Positions 15,481 through 30,900 of a stretch of 64,000 nucleotides of DNA are shown piece after piece. Every line of letters begins with the position of its first letter. Position 1 is the stretch's first letter. The stretch lies in NCBI GenBank assembly GCA_963920705.1, contig OY987232.1, positions 2,170,001 to 2,234,000 on the forward strand, in the 5' to 3' direction. The notes under the pieces were generated by a model. That model made no database searches. It was given only the letters and a program-made list of their open reading frames with translations, and was not told the DNA's origin. The DNA comes from Odiellus spinosus. Lineage: Eukaryota; Arthropoda; Arachnida; Opiliones; Phalangiidae. The position numbers and the translations under genes were made by a program.

Positions 15481-16786
15481 ATTGGTGGATCTATACTTGG
15501 GAAATTGCTGGATCTATACTTGGGAAATTTGTGAATCTATACATGGTAAATTTGTAAATCTATACTTGGGAAATTTGTGAATCTCTACTTGGGAAATTTG
15601 TGAATCTATACTTGTGAAATTTGTGAATCTATACTTGGGAAATTTGTGAATCTATACTTGGGAAATATGTGAATCTATACTTGGGAAATTTGTGAATCTA
15701 TACATGGTAAATTTGTGAATCTATACTTGGGAAATTTGTGAATCTATACTTGGGAAATTTGTGAATCTATACTTGTGAAATTTGTGAATCTATACTTGGG
15801 AAATTTGTGAATCTATACATGGTAAATTTGTGAATCTATACTTGGGAAATTTGTGAATCTATACTTGGGAAATTTGTGAATCTATACTTGTGAAATTTGT
15901 GAATCTACACTTGGGAAATTTGTGAATCTATACATGGTAAATTTGTGAATCTATACTTGGGAAATTTTGAATCTATACTTGGGAAATTGGTGGATCTATA
16001 CTTGGGAAATTTGAGAATCTATACTTGGGAAATTTGTGAATCTATACTTGTGAAATTTGTGAATCTACACTTGGGAAATTTGTGAATCTATACTTGTGAA
16101 ATTTGTGAATCTACACTTGGGAAATATGTGAATCTATACATGGTAAATTTGTGAATCTAATCTTGGGAAATTGGTGGATCTATACTTGGGAAATTGCTGG
16201 ATCTATACTTGGGAAATTTGTGAATCTATACATGGTAAATTTGTAAATCTATACTTGGGAAATTTGTGAATCTCTACTTGGGAAATTTGTGAATCTATAC
16301 TTGTGAAATTTGTGAATCTATACTTTTGAAATTTGTGAATCTATACTTGGGAAATATGTGAATCTATACTTGGGAAATTTGTGAATCTATACATGGTAAA
16401 TTTGTGAATCTATACTTGGGAAATTTGTGAATCTATACTTGGGAAATTTGTGAATCTATACTTCTGAAATTTGTGAATCTATACTTGGGAAATTTGTGAA
16501 TCTATACTTGGGAAATTTATGAATCTATACTTGGGAAATTTGTGAATCTATGCTTGGGAAATTTGTGAATCTATACTTGGGAAATTTCTGAATCTATACT
16601 TGGGAAATTTGTGAATCTATACATGGTAAATTTTTAAATCTATACTTGGGAAATTTGTGAATCTATACATGGTAAATTTGTGAATCTATACTTGGGAAAT
16701 TTTGAATCTATACTTGGGAAATTTTGAATCTATACTTGGGAAATTGCTGGATCTATACTTGGGAAATTTGTGAATCTATACTTGGG

Positions 16787-19700
16787 AAATTTATGAATCT
16801 ATACTTGGGAAATTTGTGAATCTATGCTTGGGAAATTTGTGAATCTATACTTGGGAAATTTGTGAATCTCTACTTGGGAAATTTGTGAATCTATACTTGT
16901 GAAATTTGTGAATCTATACTTTTGAAATTTGTGAATCTATACTTGGGAAATATGTGAATCTATACTTGGGAAATTTGTGAATCTATACATGGTAAATTTG
17001 TGAATCTATACTTGGGAAATTTGTGAATCTAAACTTGGGAAATTTGTGAATCTATACTTCTGAAATTTGTGAATCTATACTTGGGAAATTTGTGAATCTA
17101 TACTAGGGAAATTTATGAATCTATACTTGGGAAATTTGTGAATCTATGCTTGGGAAATTTGTGAATCTATACTTGGGAAATTTCTGAATCTATACTTGGG
17201 AAATTTGTGAATCTATACATGGTAAATTTTTAAATCTATACTTGGGAAATTTGTGAATCTATACATGGTAAATTTGTGAATCTATACTTGGGAAATTTTG
17301 AATCTATACTTGGGAAATTTTGAATCTATACTTGGGAAATTGCTGGATCTATACTTGGGAAATTTGTGAATCTATACTTGGGAAATATGTGAATTTATAC
17401 TTGGGAAATTTGTGAATCTATACTTGGGAAATTTGTGAATCTAAACTTGGGAAATTGGTGGATCTATACTTGGGAAATTGGTGGATCTATACTTGGGAAA
17501 TATGTGAATCTATACTTGGGAAATTTGTGAATCTATACATGGTAAATTTGTAAATCTATACTTGGGAAATTTGTGAATCTCTACTTGGGAAATTTGTGAA
17601 TCTATACTTGTGAAATTTGTGAATCTATGCTTGGGAAATTTGTGAATCTATACTTGGGAAATATGTGAATCTATACTTGGGAAATTTGTGAATCTATACA
17701 TGGTAAATTTGTGAATCTATACTTGGGAAATTTGTGAATCTATACTTGGGAAATTTGTGAATCTATACTTGGGAAATTTGTGAATCCATACTTGGGAAAT
17801 TTGTGAATCTATACTTGGGAAATTTGTGAATCCATACTTGGGAAATTTATGAATCTATACTTGGGAAATTTGTGAATCTATGCTTGGGAAATTTGTGAAT
17901 CTATACTTGGGAAATTTGTGAATCTATACATGGTAAATTTTTAAATCTATACTTGGGAAATTTGTGAATCTATACATGGTAAATTTGTGAATCTATACTT
18001 GGGAAATTTTGAATCTAATCTTGGGAAATTGGTGGATCTATACTTGGGAAATTGCTGGATCTATACTTGGGAAATTTGTGAATCTATACATGGTAAATTT
18101 GTAAATCTATACTTGGGAAATTTGTGAATCTCTACTTGGGAAATTTGTGAATCTATACTTGTGAAATTTGTGAATCTATACTTGTGAAATTTGTGAATCT
18201 ATACTTTTGAAATTTGTGAATCTATACTTGGGAAATATGTGAATCTATACTTGGGAAATTTGTGAATCTATACATGGTAAATTTGTGAATCTATACTTGG
18301 GAAATTTGTGAATCTATACTTGGGAAATTTGTGAATCTATACTTCTGAAATTTGTGAATCTATACTTGGGAAATTTGTGAATCTATACTTGGGAAATTTA
18401 TGAATCTATACTTGGGAAATTTGTGAATCTATGCTTGGGAAATTTGTGAATCTATACTTGGGAAATTTGTGAATCTATACTTGTGAAATTTGTGAATCTA
18501 TGCTTGGGAAATTTGTGAATCTATACTTGGGAAATATGTGAATCTATACTTGGGAAATTTGTGAATCTATACATGGTAAATTTGTGAATCTATACTTGGG
18601 AAATTTGTGAATCTATACTTGGGAAATTTGTGAATCTATACTTGGGAAATTTATGAATCTATACTTGGGAAATTTGTGAATCTATGCTTGGGAAATTTGT
18701 GAATCTATACTTGGGAAATTTCTGAATCTATACTTGGGAAATTTGTGAATCTATACATGGTAAATTTTTAAATCTATACTTGGGAAATTTGTGAATCTAT
18801 ACATGGTAAATTTGTGAATCTATACTTGGGAAATTTTGAATCTATACTTGGGAAATTGCTGGATCTATACTTGGGAAATTTGTGAATCTATACTTGGGAA
18901 ATTTGTGAATCTATACTTGGGAAATTTGTGAATCTAAACTTGGGAAATTGGTGGATCTATACTTGGGAAATTGGTGGATCTATACTTGGGAAATTGCTTG
19001 ATCTATACTTGGGAAATTTGTGAATCTATACTTGGGAAATATGTGAATCTATACATGGTAAATTTGTGAATCTATACTTGGGAAATTGGTGGATCTATAC
19101 TTGGGAAATTGCTGGATCTATACTTGGGAAATTTGTGAATCTATACATGGTAAATTTGTAAATCTATACTTGGGAAATTTGTGAATCTCTACTTGGGAAA
19201 TTTGTGAATCTATACTTGTGAAATTTGTGAATCTATACTTGGGAAATTTGTGAATCTATACTTGGGAAATATGTGAATCTATACTTGGGAAATTTGTGAA
19301 TCTATACATGGTAAATTTGTGAATCTATACTTGGGAAATTTGTGAATCTATACTTGGGAAATTTGTGAATCTATACTTGTGAAATTTGTGAATCTATACT
19401 TGGGAAATTTGTGAATCTATACATGGTAAATTTGTGAATCTATACTTGGGAAATTTGTGAATCTATACTTGGGAAATTTGTGAATCTATACTTGTGAAAT
19501 TTGTGAATCTACACTTGGGAAATTTGTGAATCTATACATGGTAAATTTGTGAATCTATACTTGGGAAATTTTGAATCTATACTTGGGAAATTGGTGGATC
19601 TATACTTGGGAAATTTGAGAATCTATACTTGGGAAATTTGTGAATCTATACTTGTGAAATTTGTGAATCTACACTTGGGAAATTTGTGAATCTATACTTG

Positions 19701-20390
19701 TGAAATTTGTGAATCTACACTTGGGAAATATGTGAATCTATACATGGTAAATTTGTGAATCTAATCTTGGGAAATTGGTGGATCTATACTTGGGAAATTG
19801 CTGGATCTATACTTGGGAAATTTGTGAATCTATACATGGTAAATTTGTAAATCTATACTTGGGAAATTTGTGAATCTCTACTTGGGAAATTTGTGAATCT
19901 ATACTTGTGAAATTTGTGAATCTATACTTTTGAAATTTGTGAATCTATACTTGGGAAATATGTGAATCTATACTTGGGAAATTTGTGAATCTATACATGG
20001 TAAATTTGTGAATCTATACTTGGGAAATTTGTGAATCTATACTTGGGAAATTTGTGAATCTATACTTCTGAAATTTGTGAATCTATACTTGGGAAATTTG
20101 TGAATCTATACTTGGGAAATTTATGAATCTATACTTGGGAAATTTGTGAATCTATGCTTGGGAAATTTGTGAATCTATACTTGGGAAATTTCTGAATCTA
20201 TACTTGGGAAATTTGTGAATCTATACATGGTAAATTTTTAAATCTATACTTGGGAAATTTGTGAATCTATACATGGTAAATTTGTGAATCTATACTTGGG
20301 AAATTTTGAATCTATACTTGGGAAATTTTGAATCTATACTTGGGAAATTGCTGGATCTATACTTGGGAAATTTGTGAATCTATACTTGGG
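16787..20390 (+). repeat. Second copy (3,604 bp) of the multi-kilobase tandem duplication
   Basis: It begins at the AAATTTATG monomer 4729 bp after the first copy and ends where the order departs from it: position 16787 has AAATTTATG and the corresponding position 20391 has AAATATGTG. The length reconciles exactly: 4729 minus the 1171-bp internal duplication plus two extra 23-bp monomers (one near 17.82 kb with GAATCCATAC, one near 18.18 kb with ACTTGTGAAA) equals 3604. Confidence 0.85.
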
Positions 20391-21037
20391 AAATATGTGA
20401 ATCTATACTTGGGAAATTTGTGAATCTATACTTGGGAAATTTGTGAATCTAAACTTGGGAAATTGGTGGATCTATACTTGGGAAATTGGTGGATCTATAC
20501 TTGGGAAATATGTGAATCTATACATGGTAAATTTGTGAATCTATACTTGGGAAATTTGTGAATCTATACTTGGGAAATATGTGAATCTATACATGGTAAA
20601 TTTGTGAATCTATACTTGGGAAATTGGTGGATCTATACTTGGGAAATTGCTGGATCTATACTTGGGAAATTTGTGAATCTATACATGGTAAATTTGTAAA
20701 TCTATACTTGGGAAATTTGTGAATCTCTACTTGGGAAATTTGTGAATCTATTCTTGTGAAATTTGTGAATCTATACTTTTGAAATTTGTGAATCTATACT
20801 TGGGAAATATGTGAATCTATACTTGGGAAATTTGTGAATCTATACATGGTAAATTTGTGAATCTATACTTGGGAAATTTGTGAATCTATACTTGGGAAAT
20901 TTGTGAATCTATACTTGGGAAATTTGTGAATCCATACTTGGGAAATTTGTGAATCTATACTTGGGAAATTTATGAATCTATACTTGGGAAATTTGTGAAT
21001 CTATGCTTGGGAAATTTGTGAATCTATACTTGGGAAA
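20391..21037 (+). repeat. Partial HOR unit after the large duplication
   Basis: It continues the zone 2 style order (AAACTTGG, GG boxes, TGCTGGAT, CTCTAC, ACTTTTGAAA at 20777, TTATGAAT, ATGCTTGG) and ends at the TTTCTG marker at 21038. The ACTTTTGAAA copy at 20777 is the last one that I located in the left half; downstream units lack it. Confidence 0.6.
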
Positions 21038-24000
21038 TTTCTGAATCTATACTTGGGAAATTTGTGAATCTATACATGGTAAATTTTTAAATCTATACTT
21101 GGGAAATTTGTGAATCTATACATGGTAAATTTGTGAATCTATACTTGGGAAATTTTGAATCTATACTTGGGAAATTGCTGGATCTATACTTGGGAAATTT
21201 GTGAATCTATACTTGGGAAATTTGTGAATCTATACATGGGAAATTTGTGAATCTAAACTTGGGAAATTGGTGGATCTATACTTGGGAAATTGGTGGATCT
21301 ATACTTGGGAAATTGCTTGATCTATACTTGGGAAATTTTTGAATCTATACTTGGGAAATATGTGAATCTATACATGGTAAATTTGTGAATCTATACTTGG
21401 GAAATTGGTGGATCTATACTTGGGAAATTGCTGGATCTATACTTGGGAAATTTGTGAATCTATACATGGTAAATTTGTAAATCTATACTTGGGAAATTTG
21501 TGAATCTCTACTTGGGAAATTTGGAAATCTATACTTGTGAAATTTGTGAATCTATACTTGGGAAATATGTGAATCTATACTTGGGAAATTTGTGAATCTA
21601 TACATGGTAAATTTGTGAATCTATACTTGGGAAATTTGTGAATCTATACTTGGGAAATTTGTGAATCTATACTTCTGAAATTTGTGAATCTATACTTGGG
21701 AAATTTGTGAATCTATACTTGGGAAATTTATGAATCTATACTTGGGAAATTTGTGAATCTATGCTTGGGAAATTTGTGAATCTATGCTTGGGAAATTTGT
21801 GAACCTATACTTGGGAAATTTGTGAATCTATACTTGGGAAATTTCTGAATCTATACTTGGGAAATTTGTGAATCTATACTTGGGAAATTTGTGAATCTAT
21901 ACATGGTAAATTTGTGAATCTATACTTGGGAAATTTTGAATCTATACTTGGGAAATATGTGAATCTATACTTGGGAAATTTGTGAATCTATGCTTGGGAA
22001 ATTTGTGAATCTATACTTGGGAAATTTGTGAATCTAAACTTGGGAAATTGGTGGATCTATACTTGGGAAATTGGTGGATCTATACTTGGGAAATTGCTTG
22101 ATCTATACTTGGGAAATTTGTGAAACTATACTTGGGAAATATGTAAATAAATATGGTAAATTTGTGAATCTAATCTTGGGAAATTGGTGGATCTATACTT
22201 GGGAAATTGCTGGATCTATACTTGGGAAATTTGTGAATCTATACATGGTAAATTTGTAAATCTATACTTGGGAAATTTGTGAATCTATACTTGGGAAATT
22301 TGTGAATCTATACTTGGGAAATATGTGAATCTATACTTGGGAAATTTGTGAATCTATACATGGTAAATTTGTTAATCTATACTTGGGAAATTTGTGAGTC
22401 TACACTTGGGAAATTTGTGAATCTATACTTTGGAAATTTGTGAATCTATACTTGGGAAATATGTGAATCTATACTTGGGAAATTTGTGAATCTATACATG
22501 GTAAATTTGTGAATCTATACTTGGGAAATTTGTGAATCTATACTTGGGAAATTTGTGAATCTATACTTGGGAAATTTGTGAATCTATACTTCTGAAATTT
22601 GTGAATCTATACTTGGGAAATTTGTGAATCTATACTTGGGAAATTTATGAATCTATACTTGGGAAATTTGTGAATCTATGCTTGGGAAATTTGTGAATCT
22701 ATACTTGGGAAATTTCTGAATCTATACTTGGGAAATTTGTGAATCTATACATGGTAAATTTTAAAATCTATACTTGGGAAATTTGTGAATCTATACATGG
22801 TAAATTTGTGAATCTATACTTGGGAAATTTTGATTCTATACTTGGGAAATTGGTGGATCTATACTTGGGAAATTTGTGAATCTATACTTGGGAAATATGT
22901 GAATCTATACTTGGGAAATTTGTGAATCTAATCTTGGGAAATTGGTGGATCTATACTTGGGAAATTGGTGGATCTATACTTGGGAAATTGCTGGATCTAT
23001 ACTTGAGAAATTTGTGAATCTATACATGGTAAATTTGTAAATCTATACTTGGGAAATTTGTGAATCTCTACTTGGGAAATTTGTGAATCTATACTTGTGA
23101 AATTTGTGAATCTATACTTGGGAAATTTGTGAATCTATACTTGGGAAATATGTGAATCTATACTTGGGAAATTTGTGAATCTATACATGGTAAATTTGTG
23201 AATCTATACTTGGGAAATATGTGAATCTATACTTGGGAAATTTGTGAATCTATACATGGTAAATTTGTTAATCTATACTTGGGAAATTTGTGAATCTACA
23301 CTTGGGAAATTTGTGAATCTATACTTGGGAAATTTGTGAATCTATACTTGGGAAATTTGTGAATCTATACTTGGGAAATATGTGAATCTATACTTGGGAA
23401 ATTTGTGAATCTATACATGGTAAATTTGTGAATCTATACTTGGGAAATTTGTGAATCTATACTTGGGAAATTTGTGAATCTATACTTCTGAAATTTGTGA
23501 ATCTATACTTGGGAAATTTGTGAATCTATACTTGGGAAATTTATGAATCTATACTTGGGAAATTTGTGAATCTATGCTTGGGAAATTTGTGAATCTATAC
23601 TTGGGAAATTTCTGAATCTATACTTGGGAAATTTGTGAATCTATACATGGTAAATTTTAAAATCTATACTTGGGAAATTTGTGAATCTATACATGGTAAA
23701 TTTGTGAATCTATACTTGGGAAATTTTGAATCTATACTTGGGAAATTGGTGGATCTATACTTGGGAAATTTGTGAATCTATACTTGGGAAATATGTGAAT
23801 CTATACTTGGGAAATTTGTGAATCTAATCTTGGGAAATTGGTGGATCTATACTTGGGAAATTGGTGGATCTATACTTGGGAAATTGCTGGATCTATACTT
23901 GGGAAATTTGTGAATCTATACATGGTAAATTTGTAAATCTATACTTGGGAAATTTGTGAATCTCTACTTGGGAAATTTGTGAATCTATACTTGTGAAATT

Positions 24001-24458
24001 TGTGAATCTATACTTGGGAAATTTGTGAATCTATACTTGGGAAATATGTGAATCTATACTTGGGAAATTTGTGAATCTATACATGGTAAATTTGTGAATC
24101 TATACTTGGGAAATTTGTGAATCTATACTTGGGAAATTTGTGAATCTAATCTTGGGAAATTGGTGGATCTATACTTGGGAAATTGGTGGATCTATACTTG
24201 GGAAATTGCTGGATCTATACTTGGGAAATTTGTGAATCTAAACATGGTAAATTTGTAAATCTATACTTGGGAAATTTGTGAATCTCTACTTGGGAAATTT
24301 GTGAATCTATACTTGTGAAATTTGTGAATCTATACTTGGGAAATTTGTGAATCTATACTTGGGAAATATGTGAATCTATACTTGGGAAATTTGTGAATCT
24401 ATACATGGTAAATTTGTGAATCTATACTTGGGAAATTTGTGAATCTATACTTGGGAAA
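21038..24458 (+). repeat. Four short HOR units of 35-39 monomers
   Basis: TTTCTG markers at 21038, 21842, 22713, 23609 and 24459 give units of 804, 871, 896 and 850 bp. These equal 35x23-1, 38x23-3, 39x23-1 and 37x23-1, as expected from one 22-bp TTTGAAT monomer per unit plus, in the 871-bp unit, the first 21-bp GTAAATAAAT monomer at 22143. The TTTTAAAATC variant links the two later units. Confidence 0.78.
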
Positions 24459-27400
24459 TTTCTGAATCTATACTTGGGAAATTTGTGAATCTATACATGG
24501 TAAATTTGTGAATCTATACTTGGGAAATTTTGAATCTATACTTGGGAAATTGGTGGATCTATACTTGGGAAATTTGTGAATCTATACTTGGGAAATATGT
24601 GAATCTATACTTGGGAAATTTGTGAATCTATACTTGGGAAATTTGTGAATCTATACTTGGGAAATTTGTGAATCTAAACTTGGGAAATTGGTGGATCTAT
24701 ACTTGGGAAATTGGTGGATCTATACTTGGGAAATTGCTTGATCTATACTTGGGAAATTTGTGAAACTATACTTGGGAAATATGTAAATAAATATGGTAAA
24801 TTTGTGAATCTAATCTTGGGAAATTGGTGGATCTATACTTGGGAAATTGCTGGATCTATACTTGGGAAATTGCTGGATCTATACTTGGGAAATTTGTGAA
24901 TCTATACATGGTAAATTTGTAAATCTATACTTGGGAAATTTGTGAATCTATACTTGTGAAATTTGTGAATCTATACTTGGGAAATATGTGAATCTATACT
25001 TGGGAAATTTGTGAATCTATACATGGTAAATTTTTTATTCTATACTTGGGAAATTTGTGAATCTACACTTGGGAAATTTGTGAATCTATACTTGGGAAAT
25101 TTGTGAATCTATACTTGGGAAATTTGTGAATCTATACTTGGGAAATTTGTGAATCTATACTTGGGAAATATGTGAATCTATACTTGGGAAATTTGTGAAT
25201 CTATACATGGTAAATTTGTGAATCTATACTTGGGAAATTTGTGAATCTATACATGGTAAATTTTTAAATCTATACTTGGGAAATTTGTGAATCTATACAT
25301 GGTAAATTTGTGAATCTATACTTGGGAAATTTTGAATCTATACTTGGGAAATTGGTGGATCTATACTTGGGAAATTTGTGAATCTATACTTGGGAAATAT
25401 GTGAATCTATACTTGGGAAATATGTGAATCTATACTTGGGAAATTTGTGAATCTAATCTTGGGAAATTGGTGGATCTATACTTGGGAAATTGGTGGATCT
25501 ATACTTGGGAAATTGCTGGATCTATACTTGGGAAATTTGTGAATCTATACATGGTAAATTTGTAAATCTATACTTGGGAAATTTGTGAATCTCTACTTGG
25601 GAAATTTGTGAATCTATACTTGTGAAATTTGTGAATCTATACTTGGGAAATTTGTGAATCTATACTTGGGAAATATGTGAATCTATACTTGGGAAATTTG
25701 TGAATCTATACATGGTAAATTTGTGAATCTATACTTGGGAAATTTGTGAATCTATACTTGGGAAATTTGTGAATCTAATCTTGGGAAATTGGTGGATCTA
25801 TACTTGGGAAATTGGTGGATCTATACTTGGGAAATTGCTGGATCTATACTTGGGAAATTTGTGAATCTAAACAAGGTAAATTTGTAAATCTATACTTGGG
25901 AAATTTGTGAATCTCTACTTGGGAAATTTGTGAATCTATACTTGTGAAATTTGTGAATCTATACTTGGGAAATTTGTGAATCTATACTTGGGAAATATGT
26001 GAATCTATACTTGGGAAATTTGTGAATCTATACATGGTAAATTTGTGAATCTATACTTGGGAAATTTGTGAATCTATACTTGGGAAATTTCTGAATCTAT
26101 ACTTGGGAAATTTGTGAATCTATACATGGTAAATTTTTAAATCTATACTTGGGAAATTTGTGAATCTATACATGGTAAATTTGTGAATCTATACTTGGGA
26201 AATTTGTGAATCTATACTTGGGAAATTTGTGAATCTATACTTGGGAAATTTGTGAATCTAAACTTGGGAAATTGGTGGATCTATATTTGGGAAATTGGTG
26301 GATCTATACTTGGGAAATTGCTTGATCTATACTTGGGAAATTTGTGAAACTATACTTGGGAAATATGTAAATAAATATGGTAAATTTGTGAATCTAATCT
26401 TGGGAAATTGGTGGATCTATACTTGGGAAATTGCTGGATCTATACTTGGGAAATTGCTGGATCTATACTTGGGAAATTTGTGAATCTATACATGGTAAAT
26501 TTGTAAATCTATACTTGGGAAATTTGTGAATCTATACTTGGGAAATTTGTGAATCTATACTTGTGAAATTTGTGAATCTATACTTGGGAAATATGTGAAT
26601 CTATACTTGGGAAATTTGTGAATCTATACATGGTAAATTTTTTAATCTATACTTGGGAAATTTGTGAATCTACACTTGGGAAATTTGTGAATCTATACTT
26701 GGGAAATTTGTGAATCTATACTTGGGAAATTTGTGAATCTATACTTGGGAAATATGTGAATCTATACTTGGGAAATTTGTGAATCTATATATGGTAAATT
26801 TGTGAATCTATACTTGGGAAATTTGTGAATCTATACATGGTAAATTTTTAAATCTATACTTGGGAAATTTGTGAATCTATACATGGTAAATTTGTGAATC
26901 TATACTTGGGAAATTGGTGGATCTATACTTGGGAAATTTGTGAATCTATACTTGGGAAATATGTGAATCTATACTTGGGAAATTTGTGAATCTATACTTG
27001 GGAAATTTGTGAATCTATACTTGGGAAATTTGTGAATCTAAACTTGGGAAATTGGTGGATCTATACTTGGGAAATTGGTGGATCTATACTTGGGAAATTG
27101 CTTGATCTATACTTGGGAAATTTGTGAAACTATACTTGGGAAATATGTAAATAAATATGGTAAATTTTTGAATCTAATCTTGGGAAATTGGTGGATCTAT
27201 ACTTGGGAAATTGCTGGATCTATACTTGGGAAATTTGTGAATCTATACATGGTAAATTTTAAAATCTATACTTGGGAAATTTGTGAATCTATACATGGTA
27301 ATTTTGTGAATCTATACTTGGGAAATTTTGAATCTATACTTGGGAAATTGGTGGATCTATAATTGGGAAATTTGTGAATCTATACTTGGGAAATATGTGA

Positions 27401-27945
27401 ATCTATACTTGGGAAATTTGTGAATCTAATCTTGGGAAATTGGTGGATCTATACTTGGGAAATTGGTGGATCTATACTTGGGAAATTGCTGGATCTATAC
27501 TTGGGAAATTTGTGAATCTATACATGGTAAATTTGTAAATCTATACTTGGGAAATTTGTGAATCTATACTTGTGAAATTTGTGAATCTATACTTGTGAAA
27601 TTTGTGAATCTATACTTGGGAAATTTGTGAATCTATACTTGTGAAATATGTGAATCTATACTTGGGAAATTTGTGAATCTATACATGGTAAATTTGTGAA
27701 TCTATACTTGGGAAATTTGTGAATCTACACTTGGGAAATTTGTGAATCTATACTTGGGAAATTTGTGAATCTATACTTGGGAAATTTGTGAATCTATACT
27801 TGGGAAATTTGTGAATCTATACTTCTGAAATTTGTGAATCTATACTTGGGAAATTTGTGAATCTATACTTGGGAAATTTATGAATCCATACTTGGGAAAT
27901 TTGTGAATCTATGCTTGGGAAATTTGTGAATCTATACTTGGGAAA
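24459..27945 (+). repeat. Two HOR units of about 1.6-1.9 kb with GTAAATAAAT monomers
   Basis: TTTCTG markers at 24459, 26088 and 27946 define units of 1629 and 1858 bp. The 21-bp GTAAATAAAT monomer lies at 24783, 26367 and 27147. A private core change, AAACATGG at 24240, recurs as AAACAAGG at 25869 (offset 1629), showing that the units arose by tandem duplication and that one later gained a substitution. Confidence 0.72.
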
Positions 27946-30900
27946 TTTCTGAATCTATACTTGGGAAATTTGTGAATCTATACATGGTAAATTTTAAAAT
28001 CTATACTTGGGAAATTTGTGAATCTATACATGGTAAATTTGTGAATCTATACTTGGGAAATTTTGAATCTATACTTGGGAAATTGGTGGATCTATACTTG
28101 GGAAATTTGTGAATCTATACTTGGGAAATATGTGAATCTATACTTGGGAAATTTGTGAATCTAATCTTGGGAAATTGGTGGATCTATACTTGGGAAATTG
28201 CTGGATCTATACTTGGGAAATTTGTGAATCTATACATGGTAAATTTGTAAATCTATACTTGGGAAATTTGTGAATCTCTACTTGGGAAATTTGTGAATCT
28301 ATACTTGTGAAATTTGTGAATCTATACTTGGGAAATTTGTGAATCTATACTTGGGAAATATGTGAATCTATACTTGGGAAATTTGTGAATCTATACATGG
28401 TAAATTTGTGAATCTATACTTGGGAAATTTGTGAATCTATACTTGGGAAATTTGTGAATCTATACTTGGGAAATTGCTGGATCTATACTTGAGAAATTTG
28501 TGGATCTATACTTGGGAAATTGGTGGATCTATACTTGGGAAATTTGTGAATCTATACTTGTTAAATATGTGAATCTTTACTTGGGAAATTTGTGAATCTA
28601 TACATGGTAAATTTGTGAATCTATACTTGGGAAATTTGTGAATCTATACTTGGGAAATTTTTGAATCTATACTTGGGAAATTTGTGAATCTAAACTTGGG
28701 AAATTGGTGGATCTATACTTGGGAAATTGGTGGATCTATACTTGGGAAATTGCTTGATCTATACTTGGGAAATTTGTGAATCTATACTTGGAAAATATGT
28801 GAATCTATACATGGTAAATTTGTGAATCTAATCTTGGGAAATTGGTGGATCTATACTTGGGAAATTGCTGGATCTATACTTGGGAAATTTGTGAAACTAT
28901 ACTTGGGAAATATGTAAATAAATATGGTAAATTTGTGAATCTAATCTTGGGAAATTGGTGGATCTATACTTGGGAAATTTGTGAATCTATACATGGTAAA
29001 TTTTAAAATCTATACTTGGGAAATTTGTGAATCTATACATGGTAAATTTGTGAATCTATACTTGGGAAATTTTGAATCTATACTTGGGAAATTGGTGGAT
29101 CTATACTTGGGAAATTTGTGAATCTATACTTGGGAAATATGTGAATCTATACTTGGGAAATTGCTGGATCTATACTTGGGAAATTTGTGAAACTATACTT
29201 GGGAAATATGTAAATAAATATGGTAAATTTGTGAATCTAATCTTGGGAAATTTCTGAATCTATACTTGGGAAATTTGTGAATCTATACATGGTAAATTTT
29301 AAAATCTATACTTGGGAAATTTGTGAATCTATACATGGTAAATTTGTGAATCTATACTTGGGGAATTTTGAATCTATACTTGGGAAATTGGTGGATCTAT
29401 ACTTGGGAAATTTGTGAATCTATACTTGGGAAATATGTGAATCTATACTTGGGAAATTTGTGAATCTAATCTTGGGAAATTGGTGGATCTATACTTGGGA
29501 AATTGCTGGATCTATACTTGGGAAATTTGTGAATCTATACATGGTAAATTTGTAAATCTATACTTGGGAAATTTGTGAATCTCTACTTGGGAAATTTGTG
29601 AATCTATACTTGTGAAATTTGTGAATCTATACTTGGGAAATTTGTGAATCTATACTTGGGAAATATGTGAATCTATACTTGGGAAATTTGTGAATCTATA
29701 CATGGTAAATTTGTGAATCTATACTTGGGAAATTTGTGAATCTATACTTGGGAAATTTGTGAATCTATACTTGGAAAATTGCTGGATCTATACTTGAGAA
29801 ATTTGTGGATCTATACTTGGGAAATTGGTGGATCTATACTTGGGAAATTTGTGAATCTATACTTGTTAAATATGTGAATCTATACTTGGGAAATTTTTGA
29901 ATCTATACATGGTAAATTTGTGAATCTATACTTGGGAAATTTGTGAATCTATACTTGGGAAATTTGAGAATCTATACTTGGGAAATTTGTGAATCTATAC
30001 TTGGGAAATTTGTGAATCTAAACTTGGGAAATTGGTGGATCTATACTTGGGAAATTGGTGGATCTATACTTGGGAAATTGCTTGATCTATACTTGGGAAA
30101 TTTGTGAATCTATACTTGGAAAATATGTGAATCTATACATGGTAAATTTGTGAATCTAATCTTGGGAAATTGGTGGATCTATACTTGGGAAATTGCTGGA
30201 TCTATACTTGGGAAATTTGTGAAACTATACTTGGGAAATATGTAAATAAATATGGTAAATTTGTGAATCTAATCTTGGGAAATTGGTGGATCTATACTTG
30301 GGAAATTGCTGGATCTATACTTGGGAAATTGGTGGATCTATACTTGGGAAATTTGTGAATCTATACATGGTAAATTTGTAAATCTATACTTGGGAAATTT
30401 GTGAATCTATACTTGTGAAATTTGTGAATCTATACTTGTGAAATTTGTGAATCTATACTTGGGAAATTTGTGAATCTATACTTGTGAAATATGTGAATCT
30501 ATACTTGGGAAATTTGTGAATCTATACATGGTAAATTTGTGAATCTATACTTGGGAAATTTGTGAATCTACACTTGGGAAATTTGTGAATCTATACTTGG
30601 GAAATTTGTGAATCTATACTTGGGAAATTTGTGAATCTATACTTGGGAAATTTGTGAATCTATACTTCTGAAATTTGTGAATCTATACTTGGGAAATTTG
30701 TGAATCTATACTTCTGAAATTTGTGAATCTATACTTGGGAAATTTGTGAATCTATACTTGGGAAATTTATGAATCTATACTTGGGAAATTTTTGAATCTA
30801 TGCTTGGGAAATTTGTGAATCTATACTTGGGAAATTTCTGAATCTATACTTGGGAAATTTGTGAATCTATACATGGTAAATTTGTGAATCTATACTTGGG

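Larger units (their letters stand above)
12058..16786 (+). repeat. First copy (4,729 bp) of a multi-kilobase tandem duplication
   Basis: The segment starts at an AAATTTATG monomer and is repeated immediately downstream. The private variant TACTAGGG at 12372 recurs at 17101, and ACTTTTGAAA at 12191 recurs at 16920, both at an offset of 4729, equal to the distance between the two segment starts. The copy contains an internal tandem duplication of 1,171 bp (listed separately) that the second copy lacks. Confidence 0.85.
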
